Of a stretch of DNA of 64,000 bases, positions 36,182 to 49,729 are shown in pieces. The position numbers were made by a program, and so were the translations under genes. The notes under the pieces are model-generated. The model saw nothing but the letters and a program-made list of their open reading frames with translations. It was not told where the DNA came from and searched no databases. Position 1 is the stretch's first letter; every line of letters begins with the position of its first letter. Origin of the DNA: Lumnitzera littorea (taxonomy: Eukaryota > Streptophyta > Magnoliopsida > Myrtales > Combretaceae); NCBI GenBank assembly GCA_024138015.1, contig JAMXBB010000010.1, positions 46,681,943-46,745,942 of the forward strand. The letters are read 5' to 3'.

Positions 36182-38305
36182 ATGGCACTTAGAAAATCTA
36201 ATCACATTGTAGCTAAAGGGATTGAATCAAAAATCCAAAATGATCCTAAGAATCCCATCGTTCTTGATGAATAGGAATCAAAAACTTCTAATCCTGTAAA
36301 TCCTTGACTAAATCTACCCTCTGAAACGCACCAAGAATCATCTGAAAAAACCCTAACCCTTGAACTTTGAGATGAACCATTGGAAGAGAATGCCCAAGAA
36401 GTGAGTCAGAAGAACGCCTCTGAAGTGCATTCTAAACAAGTTTAGGAAGTTATTTAGGATTGTAAAGAATCCAGTTCATTCGAAGAAGTTGCTGAATCAG
36501 AAGAATCTGAACCTTTAGGCAAACCATCTGAAGAAGTTTTTGAAAGAAATCCTTCAGAACCTGATCCTATTCCTAAGCTAAGGAAATCTCTTCGAAAATT
36601 TAAGTTGGCTACCATAGTTAAGAAGACTTTGAAATCTCCCTAGATGGTAGAAAAATTGCCTAAAGTTAAGACATCAATTCCCTCCTTCAAATCAAAGGAT
36701 AAACCCAAGAAGCGGTATATTGTAAAAGGTAAAAATCTCTTTATCAAAAACTCATTTTATTTAGACCTTGAATACTTTGAGAAAAATGGTTTTTACTAGA
36801 AAGATTATTTGAATAGATTGGGTTTAAATGGTCTAGTTGATTTGCGTAGAGTGATTTATGGAGAATTGATAGATGAATTTTATAGAAATCTTGATGGTAA
36901 AAATTAAGAAGTTTGGAAGTTAACTATATTAGGATAGAAGATAAAAATCACAAAGAAAGACATTCTGAAATGCTTTGGCATTAAAGAATTGAATGATGAC
37001 GAAAGCTTAGGACAATTGACAAAGGAAGATTTATTCACTGAATTGAATGATAGAATCGATTTGGGGACAGGTAGAGATATCTATAGTATTGAGTTTGAAG
37101 TATTGGTAAGAATTCTTCACAAATTTGTTAACTCTTTTGTACTACTAAGGAAGAGTAGTATAACCTCTGTGACTAGGGAGGATGTACTAGTGATATTGGC
37201 AATGTTGGGCAAAAGATAAGTAGATATTTTGAAATTAATGATGCAACATATGTGGTTGCATGTGGATGTTAAGCCATATGGAAATATGTTAATGGCTCTT
37301 TTTAGTTTTAAGAAGTTAAAACTTCTAGGAGAACTAAATTATCCTTTTTCTCCTATTAGATTTGGTGAAAGAATCTTTCAAATGATGGGAATTTATGTGA
37401 ATGACAAGCTTTGACATTTACATAATGTAGGAATATTTGTTCATTCCTCAAATTTGAAAAAAGGGTCATAATCATTGAAGAAAAAGGCAATGGAAAGAAA
37501 AGGAAAAGAGGAAAGGAGCCAACTAAGAAGGAACCAAAGAAGAAAGGGAAATTAATTAGAATTCAAGTGGCATTGAATTTAGGGAACCAATTGGGACAGC
37601 TTCAGAAGGTGACTTAGATAGTTTAAAGATTCAGCCAGTTCACTACAAACAAGGAGAAAGCTCAACCTTTATGTAACAATTTTCTAAAGGAATCAACGAA
37701 GTTGTAGGAAAAATTGTCAGGGATCAAATTGTTGGAATGAAAGACTTATTCAAAGCTTAGGTTAAGGAGTCTATTATTGAATCAAATCCTATTGACCTAG
37801 CACATCTTACTGTTGATCCTAAACCTCCTGCACATAACTAAACCACTGAACCCGTAGAACCATCTACACCTGCATCTGAACCTCATCTCATACCCACAAA
37901 ACCATCTATTCCTGTTTCAGATACTCCTCTCATACCCCTCTCATACCTCCTAAACCTGATCCTTCTACTTAACCAAAGGATCAAACCATTGTCAGTTCTG
38001 TTCCAACTTTAGATAAGACCCCTGTCATTTCACTACAAGCTCTTGACAAGACACCTTAGGTTGCTACTCTTGTTCTTAATCTTGAAGAAAAGACACCTCC
38101 TAAAGGCCATACTGAAACTTTATTTGTGGCTTTCACCAAAGAAACTTCTCCACTTGATCCCATCCATACCACACCATCATCTAACAAAAGCAAAGAACCC
38201 ACTTTATCTGTTGCAATATCTTTTAAAGCCACTTATTCTCCTAGCAAAGTTCTTCCATCATATTTTAGTAGATTTAAACTGTGTGCTAGGAAGAAAATAA
38301 AGTGA
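36182..38305 (+). pseudogene. extra ORF between pol and 3' LTR, PF20167-like plant transposon protein domain
   Basis: ATG 36182 begins MALRKSNHIVAKGIESK. An acidic, Glu/Ser-rich stretch (about 36290-36560) and a Lys-rich stretch (about 36560-36740) follow. A globular region reads NRLGLNGLVDLRRVIYGEL, then IDEFYRNLDG, and KITKKDILKCFGI near 36950. This resembles the 'putative plant transposon protein' domain (PF20167): 'yselvreFYanl ... G ... is ... l..llgi'. The open run continues VLVRILHKFVNSFVLLRKS and KPYGNMLMALFSFK to about 37410. A Lys-rich segment and a Pro/Thr-rich tail in shifted frames end at TGA 38303-38305. It occupies the place of the Sirevirus env-like ORF, but I see no signal peptide or clear membrane anchor. 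Function is unknown. About eight stops and two or three frameshifts are present. Confidence 0.6.
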
Positions 38306-38710
38306 TCCAAAAAATGACTGTTTCTCTTTCTCTTGTTCTAGCAAAAATTATGTTCTAGTATATTTTGTTTTTGTCCACCTGTAGACTTGTTTCTTGTTAT
38401 TTCCGTTTTGTTTCTAAACTTGGTTATGATATTTTCTTAATCAATGCAGTTTGATCTTTTATGTCTTAATAAATGCAGTTTGTTATATTTAAACTTACAC
38501 ATTTTATAAAGATTAAGAGGGAGTTTATTAGGAATGATAACAAAAAAGGGGAGAGAAAAACCAAAAATTGTTGAGGAATGCATACTATATACACTATATG
38601 TACTATATGTACTACTGCATACTATCTACATATTGCACATTATGTGCACATTGCATAACATCATGAATCTCTTATGCATTTTGGTTTTATAATAGTGTAT
38701 TCGTCATTAT

Positions 38711-38726
38711 CAAAAAGGGGAAAGAA
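38711..38726 (+). other. polypurine tract
   Basis: AAAAAGGGGAAAGAA lies directly before the 3' LTR start TGTTAG. It would be the plus-strand primer in reverse transcription. Another purine run, AAAAAAGGGGAGAGAAA near 38541-38557, may be one of the multiple tracts typical of Sireviruses. Confidence 0.85.
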
Positions 38727-39184
38727 TGTTAGATATCTTTCGTATATTTTGATGATAATAAAAAGAGTTAAAAGCTAATGAATCTTTAAGAGTGTATGCT
38801 TACAAAAGGATTTTCAAAAAGTTTAATTTCACAAAATTAAATTGTATTTAGAAGCTTTGAATGGATTTAAAATAGACTAGTTTGAAAATCTTCAAAGAAT
38901 ATTTTAGAACCTTTTATAAAAAGAATTAGTATAACACTTTAGAAGCTTATTTAGAAACTTTAAAAACAAAAGGTTGATATTCTTTAGAAGTTTGGTAAAA
39001 AAGTAAGTCTGGAAGTATGATGCTGAAAATAACTTTAAATCAGATTCATATTAATCAAGCCCTAGCTCCACTAGATTGAGTGTATTAGGAAACTAAACGT
39101 AATATCGTTTTACTCAAGATGAAATTAAGATCCATAGGGATTATCATTGAGTGAATTAAGTTTTGAAAAATCAAGATATGCACA

Positions 39185-41996
39185 TGTAAACCCTACGAAT
39201 CTAGCTTTCTAAGTATAGAATCAAATGCCCAAACTGTAGATGATTTCCTAAAGTCAATAGAGCTAGTGAGATTTTAAACTGATTAAAATCTCAATTCAAA
39301 ACCTAAAGTGACTATGAAAAACCTTAAATTATCAATTGAACCTCTAATCATATACCAAGATCTTAAAACCTCAAGCATATGTAATTGTTAAAGTTAATCT
39401 CAAACCTCATCAAAACCCTAAGATAACAATCGAAGATTTAATCGCGTATGAATATATTAAACCTTAAATGTGTAAAAAAACATTAGAGATTGTACCCTAA
39501 AGTAATAAAAACCCTAAAACTATAACTTTAAAGACATACAAGCACTAATTTATCATGATATACCCTAAAACCCTAATTGATAATATAACCTTCATATTTT
39601 GCCAAATAATTAGTAAAAGATTAGAGATAACTTTTAATCATGCATATATATTTTGAATCCTTAACTAATCCTTTAGAAACAAAGATATTGCATCCTAGAT
39701 CACATTTATCTTCTAAGTAATAATTAGGATAGTAATATATAGAGTTAGGGATTTAGTTGATATTTAGGTTATATGTAGTAAACCTTAGCACCCTAATTGA
39801 TACTTTTCATACTAGTTATACTAAGTAACCTACCAAATGATGTATATAGGATATAAATATCTAAAGTAAGATTTCATCATCTATTTTTACTAATTAATTC
39901 ACCAAATGTCTCATTTCCCTTCATTTCCTTAATTTTTCTCCTAATTTTCCCTAATTACTTCATTATGTACACAAACTGGCATTTATTTTTAGAAAGTTGA
40001 CCAAGTCAACACATGTTGACTAAAGTCAACATGTAGAAAAGTTAACAAAAGACACTTACTCTTTAGAAAATATCTAAACCATCTAATGATTTCTTTTCTT
40101 TTCTTTTCTTTTCTTTTAGCTTTTTCTTTCCTTTCTTCCCTTTAATTGCCGTCCACTTCTTTTCCTCTTAGACCCCACTTGTTTTCCTTTTAAAAAAAAG
40201 ACAAAAGAACACAAAACAAAGTCCCTTTCTTCTTCTCCTTTCCCAACCGTATCTTCCCTTTCACTTTCACTCTTCTTTACTTTTCAACTTTGCATCCATA
40301 TTCAAGAGCAAATTAAGGTATGTTCTTATGTTGCTATGTCTTGCTTCATATTCTTTACTAGTTAGATGAAGAGTTAGGTTAGGTTAAGTAGTTATGTGTT
40401 GTGTATATATATGTTGATTAAGGCTTAAAGTTTCAATCTTTAGGTATAGAAGAATGGAAATCATTGTAAAGTGGAAGAAGAAGATGTATGTGTATATGTC
40501 TTTAAGTATAAGTACATAAAGGTATACTAGAGAAATACAAGTATAGAGACCTTTGTACATAAGTGTTCATTATGTACATAACCTAAACTAAGACATATAC
40601 TAACTATACATACCTATACCATGCTAAATGCACTCTTAAAACACAAAAAGAATGAAATTAGAGAAGCTTTCTTAAGAGGAAATTTAGGCATACGAAATTT
40701 GTATAAAAATATGTATGTGATCGTATATATATATATGGGTATATTTACAAGTATAATACGGTATAAGTATAAATATACTAGTACACATATAAGTATAGTA
40801 AAGGTATAAGTATATAGTAGTTTATGTAAAGTGTACATAAGACACTTAGGTACGATATAAGCATAAGGTAAAGCATATGTAATTAAATGATGAGGTAAGT
40901 AATGATGTAATTAAAAAATGACATAAGTCATGACATAAGCAAATGATGATATAAGTAATAACATAAGTGATTGATGATGTAAATGATGATATAAGCATAG
41001 GTTTATAAAATAAGAAATAAGAAGAGTGTATAAGAATTGGGTACATAAATTAGTAAACCTTAATACACTTCCTAAATTGAATCAAACTTAATCAAGGACA
41101 TAAATTAGTAATACCAATGTAAAATTCCCTAAGTATAAGAATAAATGGCTAATTAAATCATTAACTACTAAAATGAAACATAAAACTAGCCAATAGGGAA
41201 TAATTAACATTTAAAACAGACATCACTGTGTGAACGTGCATCTGAAAACGATGAAAAACGACTATAAGTTCACAAATATCAGAATTGGAATGAAAAGTTA
41301 CTAAATACATAAAGGAATTCTCATAACTTATAAATAAGAAAATAGTTATTAATGACCTTATTGAGTATGGTAAACCCTATATATATTATACTTGGGTTAT
41401 ATTGGGGGAACTAGATAAACTACAATAGACATTTAGTTAACTAAGGAATCTAACTTTTCAGAATACTTATAAGTTTTACTATTTTAATTTAGGCATTCAA
41501 TATTGAGTTTTGGAAACCCCAAAGGTTTGGAGAATGAGCAATAATCTAGGTGAGGGAGTTCTAATGACCTGCTACTTGCTTGTGTGTATTACTTGTATGA
41601 GATTTTGCTACTTGCTGTTGCTTGTATGTTTGAATGACTGCTTTGCTTGTTCACTATCATCTGTGTGATCACCTTTTTAAATTGATAAATATTAGTATTA
41701 TACCAAAATAACCAATTATACTTGTCGCATATCTATGACTCGGTGAAGGTATGAATGGAGAGTGCTAGCTTTGCAAAAATCTTGAGAAAAGTGTTTTTGG
41801 AAAAAGCTTTTCTACTCTTAAATATATTATTGTATGATTTTATAAGGGCTTGTGGAGCCATAAATAATATTTTAATGTTAACGCAAAGCTAGCATAGGAT
41901 CTCTAATTGATAGCAAGAGGACTCGCTTTATTGTGCCTATAAGGCCTTGGATAATTTTGGTTGCGAAAGTGAAGATTAACAATTGGATATTAACAA
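39185..41996 (+). mobile_element. R1 copy d inserted in the Sirevirus 3' LTR
   Basis: Begins TGTAAACCCTACG right after LTR sequence ending GATATGCACA. It has AAAACCCTAAAACTATAAC near 39508, a CT-rich part at 40070-40300, and the R1 family core at 41259-41310, followed by TTGGAAACCCCAAAGGTTTGG. The part from about 41760 does not match the other R1 copies. The usual GGTCRTGACA end is absent, so the copy is truncated. At the right junction, AATTGGATATT and GAAAGTGAAGA are duplicated and scrambled relative to the LTR sequence at 42018-42052, as in filler DNA of break repair. Open frames in 40614-41046 are shadows. Confidence 0.55.
40088..40117. repeat. (TTTTC)n microsatellite
   Basis: Five to six TTTTC units within R1 copy d. 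Confidence 0.85.
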
Positions 41997-42732
41997 TCTA
42001 AGGAGTTATTTCGAATAATTAACAATTGGATATTTACGAAAGTGAAGACAATCTTCAGTTTTTAGCTGTTGGAAGATTTCTATATAAAAGAGAAAGGATT
42101 AAAAAAATGTTCAAGTACCACTTAGGAAAAATCTCTCGCAAAAACAAAAAATTGAGATCAGATTATACCTTCTAAAAAGTCATAGAGAGTTCTTTAGAAA
42201 GTTCCATCAAAGCAAATTATTCAACATTCATCATTTCTATCTTGAGCAAAATTAATTGCGATTTATACTTTTGTTCTCATTTGTAATTTGTAATTCTTAT
42301 TTAGTTGTTTGAGTATTGAGACAAGTACATTTGTACTTTGTAGATCTGTATTAACCTAGATTGTTGAAAGGCTAGATAGGCAGAGCACAGTGTTATAAGG
42401 TCCATGTGTGGCAAGTGCTTGTTTTTTTTTGTAATTTGCTTTAGTGGATCAAGTAGAATGGTATTGGAAAAGTAAATTAGGTCCCCAATAGTAAAATTGG
42501 AAGAGAGTAGTAGCCAGAAGGTCGAAGCTCTATAAAATCTCTACCTGATATTCTCCTTTCTTACTATTTTAATTTGCTTTATTAATTGTTATGTATTGAA
42601 TTATTAAATTATCACTGTTCACCATTATAAGTTGTTAAGAGGGGTATTTTTATTTTTCTTATATTGAAAATTTTTCAAAAGTTTAAAGATTTCAATTCAC
42701 CTCTTCTCTTGATATCTTATACGAGACCAGCA

Positions 42733-42737
42733 GTGAA
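42733..42737. repeat. 5-bp target-site duplication, right copy (GTGAA)
   Basis: Matches 29427-29431 and closes the Sirevirus insertion. Confidence 0.85.
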
Positions 42738-45179
42738 GTTAGTTTCACTTGAGAGGGATTGAGCAATTATAGGATTTGATATAAGTTCCCGGAAGTGGCA
42801 CTTCAAGAAGCATCAACGGGTTATATATGGATTTCAACGTAGAGATTGTATAGATAAAATGTTGATTTGATGATAGTACCATACAATGTACAAGACTTAT
42901 ATAATTCCGATACTTTAAGTATAGCTCACTAATGTAAAGACTTCTTTTGTAGTACTGTTATGAGAATGGAAGGATATTTGAAATTAAGTGTTATGCGAAG
43001 TGAATGATAGATTGATTATAGGTTCTGCCTTATCCCTAACTTAGGAATGGTAGTAACAAACCATCTTCAAACAAAAGGAAAAAAAAATAAAGAAAATTTT
43101 CAAGTAGACACCTAGAAGGCGAGACATTATAGCTACTTCATTTAGAGTGGTTGTATAAATCAATTATACTATGGTTAGTTGGTTTTTTCTTAACAATCTA
43201 ATAGATAATCAAAACTTAGACATTAACTTAACGTATAGAGATGAAATTATCAACAAAGAACCGTTGGAAGGTAAAGGGAGAATGAAAGAGAGTATAAGAG
43301 AGAGAGAGAGAGAAAGAGAGTGAATCTATACCATTGACATAGAAGGTTCTCCATTTTAACTATACAGGGGAAATAACTAAAGGATTGTTTTGTCTCTAGT
43401 CAAGGGTCATGTCTACTCTTATTAAACCAAAATACTTAACATTAATTAATTTAAAGATATTAAAGGGAAATTATTAATTACACCTCAAAATGAAACATTT
43501 TTCTAAGATTTTTCATAAACCATAATTTTGCTTGAAACCTAAGTTTGTGCATCTATTTTATGAGTTTTTTAAATATTATGTAGTCATTAGATTGGAAAAA
43601 TGCACAAAATCTAAAAACCTAAGTGAAAACTTTAAAACAAGTAATATTTAGCCATATCAAAGTGATATTCAGGTATCATAAAAGATGGTCAAACAAAATT
43701 ATGAAGAGATAACTTCCTTTTAATGTCGAACCTACATTCGAGCAATTCCCTTCCATTATTTTAATCATATCTCTAAATGTTGATTATGGTGAGATTTGGA
43801 CAACCTTTTAAGATATCCTAATGACTCCAATAATAGAGATTCGACTATCACTAGTCACATTTTGACTAAGTCTCCTCTATTAGACTTAACATAGTTTCAA
43901 GATCTTTCTCTATATATTGTTAAGGAAATTCAATCAAAGCCTCATTCCATAACCCTATCTATATCCATTACTAATTCCACAATTTTATGATGGAAATATT
44001 CTACTCTTATTTTATAACTTTATCTGTATCTTTTATTAATTCCAACCTATGATATGCATATAAAAACATGGAAAGTAGAATCTTTATTTCATAGAACAAA
44101 TCAAATTGACAAGGATGTAAAGAATTATACATTATAAACATAGATTTTGGTGATAGGATTAGTATTTAATGAAGGAGGCACAAGGGCAAAAGGAAAAAAC
44201 AAAGAGAAAATAAAGAAGGCTTTTCCTTGATAAATTTGGATGCTACATGGCATAACTATATAGGCTATGACACATTAGGATAGCAATCTTAGGACGGCAA
44301 ATTTTCGCTCCTTAAAAGCCTACAAGTGTCATTTAATTACAAATACCACCTTGATGTAAACTTAACTAACTCCCAAAACTCTTTTTAAAGTTTACCTAGC
44401 TTATGTTAGTGATTTTAATGTTTAAAATATTTTTAGTAGGTTTAACTTAGTTTCTTTACTCACTATCTATTGCTATTATATCTCTCATAAGTAACCTATA
44501 TTTTCATGAAATTGAAAGTTTAGTGTATACATTTTACTTACATTTGTATTTATTTGTTAATATTAATGAGTAGCTATATTCTTTTCTTTAATTTGTAGTT
44601 CATAATATAACACTTCTTGATTTGCTTATGGAATATGAGGTCTTATATAAAAGGGTCTATATTGGTTTTTACTTTTGTTGTTTTTGAAGCTCTAATTTAA
44701 GCTAATTGATGGAAGTGCAGAGACAAGATACGTAGATTAGTTAGTGCAAAATTTTTCTAAAACTCATTGTTCTACTTCCCTTAACTAACTAAAATTTTTA
44801 ATAGGTTATTATCAATAGCAAAATATTAATCATAATATGCGCTAGCAATAGAATATGCACTCTGGATGAGAGTATCAAGTGAAATAGTGTAATATATTGT
44901 TCATATGGTTGTAATTCATTTACTTTTCTTGTCAATAAGTATTTTTAGATGGTTAAAATGAGCAAATAAATTGTTTGTAACTCAAAGGATAGAGAGTATG
45001 TTTAGAATGGTTAGAACTTAAAGTTGAAAACTTTTGCTAAAACTACTTCCTCTAAATTCTACTAGGTGAATGCTATATCAGGAATTGTCCTTATTTCATG
45101 GTCTAAGTCAGTTCCTCACTCAAGAAGAGCTTAATAATTCATTACTACCCCTTGTGATGTTTTGTCTTGAACTTATGAG
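42738..45179. other. unassigned AT-rich DNA
   Basis: No coding pattern. A GA-rich microsatellite lies at about 43290-43322. It is the right flank of the Sirevirus insertion. Confidence 0.35.
43290..43322. repeat. (GA)n microsatellite
   Basis: About fifteen GA/AG dinucleotides with one interruption. Confidence 0.85.
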
Positions 45180-45375
45180 TAGGGCTGTAAATGAGCCAAG
45201 CTACTCACAAGTTGTCTAAGCTTGGCTCAGCTCGACTTTAGCTTGATTAGTAATGAGTTGAGCTCGAGCTCAAGATGAAGTTTAGTTATCTAAATGAATT
45301 GAGCTTGAATTCCAATTCAAGCTCACAAGCCTGCTTACTTAGGCTTATAAATAGGCTTTCGAGCTTTATATATAT
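45180..45375 (+). mobile_element. hAT-type miniature element end
   Basis: TAGGGCTGTAAATGAGCCAA, then AAGCTTGGCTCAGCTCGAC and TTGAGCTCGAGCTCAAG, is the signature of a common class of plant hAT-like miniature elements ('TAGGGGTGTAAACGAGCC ... GAGCTCGAGCTC'). The complementary right end was not found within the next 1.5 kb, so the element is truncated or its right end is too diverged to see. Confidence 0.6.
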
Positions 45376-48300
45376 GACAAATATTAGATATATTATATAT
45401 TATTAAAATCTAAAGGCTAATATCTATATAATATATATAAATATATAGCATGTTATAGGATAATATCTGGTATATACGATAGAATGGAATAAGGATAGAG
45501 GCAAAACCATGGTTTCAAACTTATTGGAGAAACATAGATTTAAATCAAGATATTGGCAATATTCTCCTTAGAGAATTCTTCACGAATATTCATAGATTAT
45601 TACTTTTAGTATTTGGATGTTACCTTAGATAATTGCTTAATAAAAAAAAGGGAACAAGTTATGGCCCATTTTTCTATCCTTCGATATATGAGATACCAAA
45701 AGTAACTTTCTAAGATTTCCACACCATCTTACATAGTTATAAACAATGCATTTACACATGTAAATACCCTTTAATCCTTTCAATTTTATCTAAGTAATGC
45801 CTCTTTCTTCATTTATTTACTCTAGTTGCAAATATACATCTCATTATTGATGTGATTGACTTTACCATTCTTAATAACAATTCTAATATCTTTACAAGCG
45901 AATCATATTATCATATCTTGTTCAAGAACCACTACATTCTTCATCCTTGAATCTTCTTTTAATGGCCTATAAAGCAAAGATATCTCTCTTGTGAGTTAGA
46001 CATTAGTGAGCTTTTAAATTACTCAATTGCTTTCTCTTGTATACTTTATTCTTTACAGACATTATGGAAGAGGAAGGAAATGGTTTCATAGGGGAAAGAT
46101 TGTGTAACAGCTTGCCAAAATATGTTGCATTCAACAATATAGTACCCTTCTATGTAGATTGCAAGCTTAGTAGCCCATGGCTTGGATTACTCCACGATCA
46201 TCCTTTAAACAACTTAGAAGGATAAGAGAAGTTTAAGGATCTTTAGATTTGGATAAGTGCATAGTGTTGTTTGTCAATTAGTTGATATTAAAGGTTTCAT
46301 GAATAAGCTATATATGTAGTGGAGAGCTTTGAAAGAATTGAATACCATCCAATGTAACCATATATTGATATTTACCTATTAATATTGAAATAATCTAAAA
46401 ATTGTTTTGAAACTGGGGCGTAAGATTTACCCTCTAAGCTTTCTTCTAATTACGAGTTAACACTCTTATTTTTCAATTGTAAACACATAAGTTTTTTTAC
46501 AGAATAAAAACCTAGCATGCTATCGCTTCTCATCATCCTCTAAGTTGCTATCACTACTTTTTCCATAGGTATTACTTTATTCTTCTCACTTTTGCACACA
46601 ACTCCATGACTATAGCACATATCTTATCCTATAAAAGGTAGTAGTTCCTTAATTAATTAATTTTATAAATTATTAATACATAATTAATAATAATTCTAAT
46701 TAAAGTCTCTTGATATATGTTGAACATGAAAATAGCAAGGAATCTTAAGGAATGCTTATAACTCAATAATAAATGATACAACTCTTTTTCCTTCATAACT
46801 ATCTCTTATCATGGAAATCTCAAGTACATCATTTTATTAGAGAAATCTTGGTCAATAAAGTGCCTTACTTTAGATGGATTTCAAGAGAGAAGTCTAAGTT
46901 TCTCTTTTGAGTTCTTTTAAGCTTAGTAACAATCATATACTTGCTGCTTATGTTTTAACTTAGTATTTTGTTATCAATCAATTTAGAAATTATACCTTAG
47001 GTTATTGATAAAAAAAGAAACAAGAAAAAATTGTATAATATTTATGGAAGCTAGACTTAATATTTGAGATAGAGGATTTAATTGGAATTTTCTTTATTCA
47101 TGAATTTTGATTTGTGGAGATGATATGATTATTAAGATATTTCTTTAAAAAAGATATATTGGAGTAAGAAATCATGTTTCTTGAAAGATAAAATCTTAAT
47201 GAGGAATTAATTTTTATAAAAAAAGGTTTGAAATTTGGAAGTTTAAGGGAAATAGATCAATTGAATTGGAACTTTGGCCTATTGAATATTTAGTATGATT
47301 AACCATATTTGAAACAAGACCAATGAAATTTTAGGTGAGAATTCAATCAATTATATTCTTTAGTAGGCTAACCAAGTATTTAATAAGTCAGATGAGATAT
47401 CAAATCCCATTAGTTGAATCTCCTTAATGTGTAATTTGGTTAAACATTTTCTATAGTAGCTTAACCTAGTTTGTTATTGATGAATTATAAAAGATTCAAC
47501 TTAGTTGGTTTTAAATGATCCATTATGAGTTTAAAACAATCTTTTAATAAGAAAATGAATGATTTTTTAGATTTTGAAATTCTTTAGTATAATAAGTGCA
47601 ATCTCTTGTATTTGAATTTGAATTTGAGTTTAGGAGTTGACTTTATTTTCCTTTGTTTACAACATATTGAGTAGATTTCAAGTTTGTGATTGCTTTTATG
47701 AGATGCATGTGCATGTAGGTTGGATAAAAAGAACTTAGTAGCTACCTAACCTAATAAACACATTTGATGAGTAAGGATGAATGATCATGGAATAGATGTT
47801 GGCTGCTATGTAAGGGGTAGAATCCTAAGGTGATATGGCTTTTAGTCATGCACTTAGGCCAAAATACATGGCTTAACAAAGAATCAATATGCGGAACTAT
47901 GACTAATACGAGCCAGTTGAGTAGTGGTGAAATTTTAAGCAAGACATATTGGTAGAAGGGAATACTGACACATATGTTACAATAGACTATGCTTATAATA
48001 GTATGCTATAGATGTGAACTTAGTGTGGATGATTTTGTGGTGTCAGCAATACGGGCTTGAATCATCCTTAAATTTTTTATAATGGTGTTGGGATCAAATT
48101 AACCTTTTCAATTTTGTGTATGGAGTATGTTTGCTAGAGTTTGAGTAATTTCCAGTCTTAGGATGATTAAGTTGTGTATTTTACAATTTTTAACTAATAT
48201 AACTTTTTTTTTTGCCATAAAGAGAATTTAACTAATATAATTTGATGGACCTTGTCCTTGGATTTACTAACTTTATACTTGTGTTTAGCATGAAATATCT

Positions 48301-49462
48301 TTGTGTTAATGTATTAGTTATGTATTGATTTTCATAACTTATCTAGATGCAATTTTAATGATTTTATGTGATGGCATTTATGTTATTCAATATGATGAGT
48401 TGGGATATGATTTATATTAGGGAGATGACATATATGATAGTTGGTGGAACCGAGATAGTTATAATTAGAAGATATCTTAAAAAGTTGACAATTAACATAT
48501 GTTGGACTTTAACACTAATCTTTTATTTTAATTATTCTATGTAAATTTAAATTTTCTTTTATAAAAAGATGATTGACTTACAAGAGTCACTTGAAGATTT
48601 TAAAGAACGGTATATTTTGTGATTACTAGTTTTATTTAAGCTTTTAATCAATTCTACTATCAACAGAAACATACGTCATGACTATCCTACCCTTGTTACT
48701 AAGCATTACTAACACCAATCATCATAGTTGGGATATTAGAGAATTTGATTCTTGCTAATCCTATAAATTTGAGGAAATTAATAATTTTTTTTTGTTTTAT
48801 TGTGTAACAAATCTCATTCACAATTTTAACGATGATAATATCATGTCTCAAAGACTAATGAAATCTTTAAGTGTTCGACATTAAATTCATGATTAAGAGT
48901 TATTTTGAAGACCTAGTGATGGAATTATTAGCATATAATCACAAGGATTATTTTATAACTTGATTATAAATATTATTTAGAAAGATACACAAAGCTTACC
49001 TTAAATTTTACTATATTGCAAGTTTTATGATTTATTTTTGAAAATTCTCAAGTGTAGACACCATATATAAGTCTTATATTAAGTGTTCATAGAAATATAT
49101 CAACACAAGAATAGGTTATGAAAAGACAATTAAAGATCATCGAGCTTATTTTAAAAGTAAGAATATAATCTTTTCAAAATATTTGTCGATACCTTCTTTT
49201 AAAAGGCATCAAAGATAAACAAATATTATCTATCAATCAATCAAATTTTCATAAAAGGAAAAAATTATTTTTATCGAGAAAAACAATTCATTTCAATGAA
49301 GATTGCATACCTTAAACTTGATTTTATTGTAGAAATTCATTAATTATGCCATTCTATGATGGAAGCTAGCCATTGAGTTACTATCATAGACATACTATGT
49401 ATAAGGCTCTATAATAAAACTGCTTTGAAACTTATTAGTCAATGGAAGTATAAACAAATCAG
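45376..49462. other. unassigned AT-rich DNA
   Basis: I read both strands and found no protein family, RNA gene or repeat border. The open frames at 46037-46225 and 47751-47942 (minus strand) are short and without recognisable content. An old, fragmented element may be present but cannot be supported. Confidence 0.35.
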
Positions 49463-49729
49463 TAGAGATGTTCAAGTAGGCTAAACAGGCCAACTTAGCC
49501 CAGTTCACTTTGGCTCATGACTTAAACGGATTGGGTTTATTTAGCTTACTTTTTAAACAAGTAAAAAAATTTAGACCTTCATTTGTTTAAAAAGAAGGTT
49601 AAACGGGATGATTTGTAGGTCAAAGGTATAAATGTAGTAAAGAGGCCAACCAAAATTGGCTTACTTTAGCCTGTAGACTAAATGCACTAGAAAACTTAGG
49701 CCTAAACTAGTTGAGAAAGCATGTTAAAT

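Larger units (their letters stand above)
29432..42732 (+). mobile_element. Sirevirus-type Ty1/copia retrotransposon, complete borders, internally decayed
   Basis: Order: 5' LTR, primer-binding site, gag, protease, integrase, RT, RNase H, extra ORF, polypurine tract, 3' LTR, flanked by GTGAA repeats. Long gag with a coiled coil after the zinc knuckle, and an extra ORF between pol and the 3' LTR, are Sirevirus traits. The 13.3 kb span includes a secondary insertion in the 3' LTR (39185-41996). By hand comparison of the first ~190 bases the two LTRs differ at roughly 6-7 percent, mostly transitions, so the insertion is not recent. Frameshifts, stops and lost catalytic residues make it non-autonomous. 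Confidence 0.85.
38727..42732 (+). repeat. Sirevirus 3' LTR, split by an insertion
   Basis: 38727-39184 matches the start of the 5' LTR; 41997-42732 matches its end (ACGAGACCAGCA). Compared with the 5' LTR, about 195 bases (roughly 29895-30088) are missing at the break, replaced by 39185-41996. Confidence 0.85.

Noticed and set aside
40614..41046. Overlapping frames on both strands
   Set aside because: Tyr/Ile/Thr-rich frames from TA-type low-complexity DNA inside R1 copy d.
46037..46225. 62-codon frame starting MYTLFFTDIMEEEGN
   Set aside because: No homology pattern, no promoter or splice context seen, and surrounded by non-coding AT-rich DNA.
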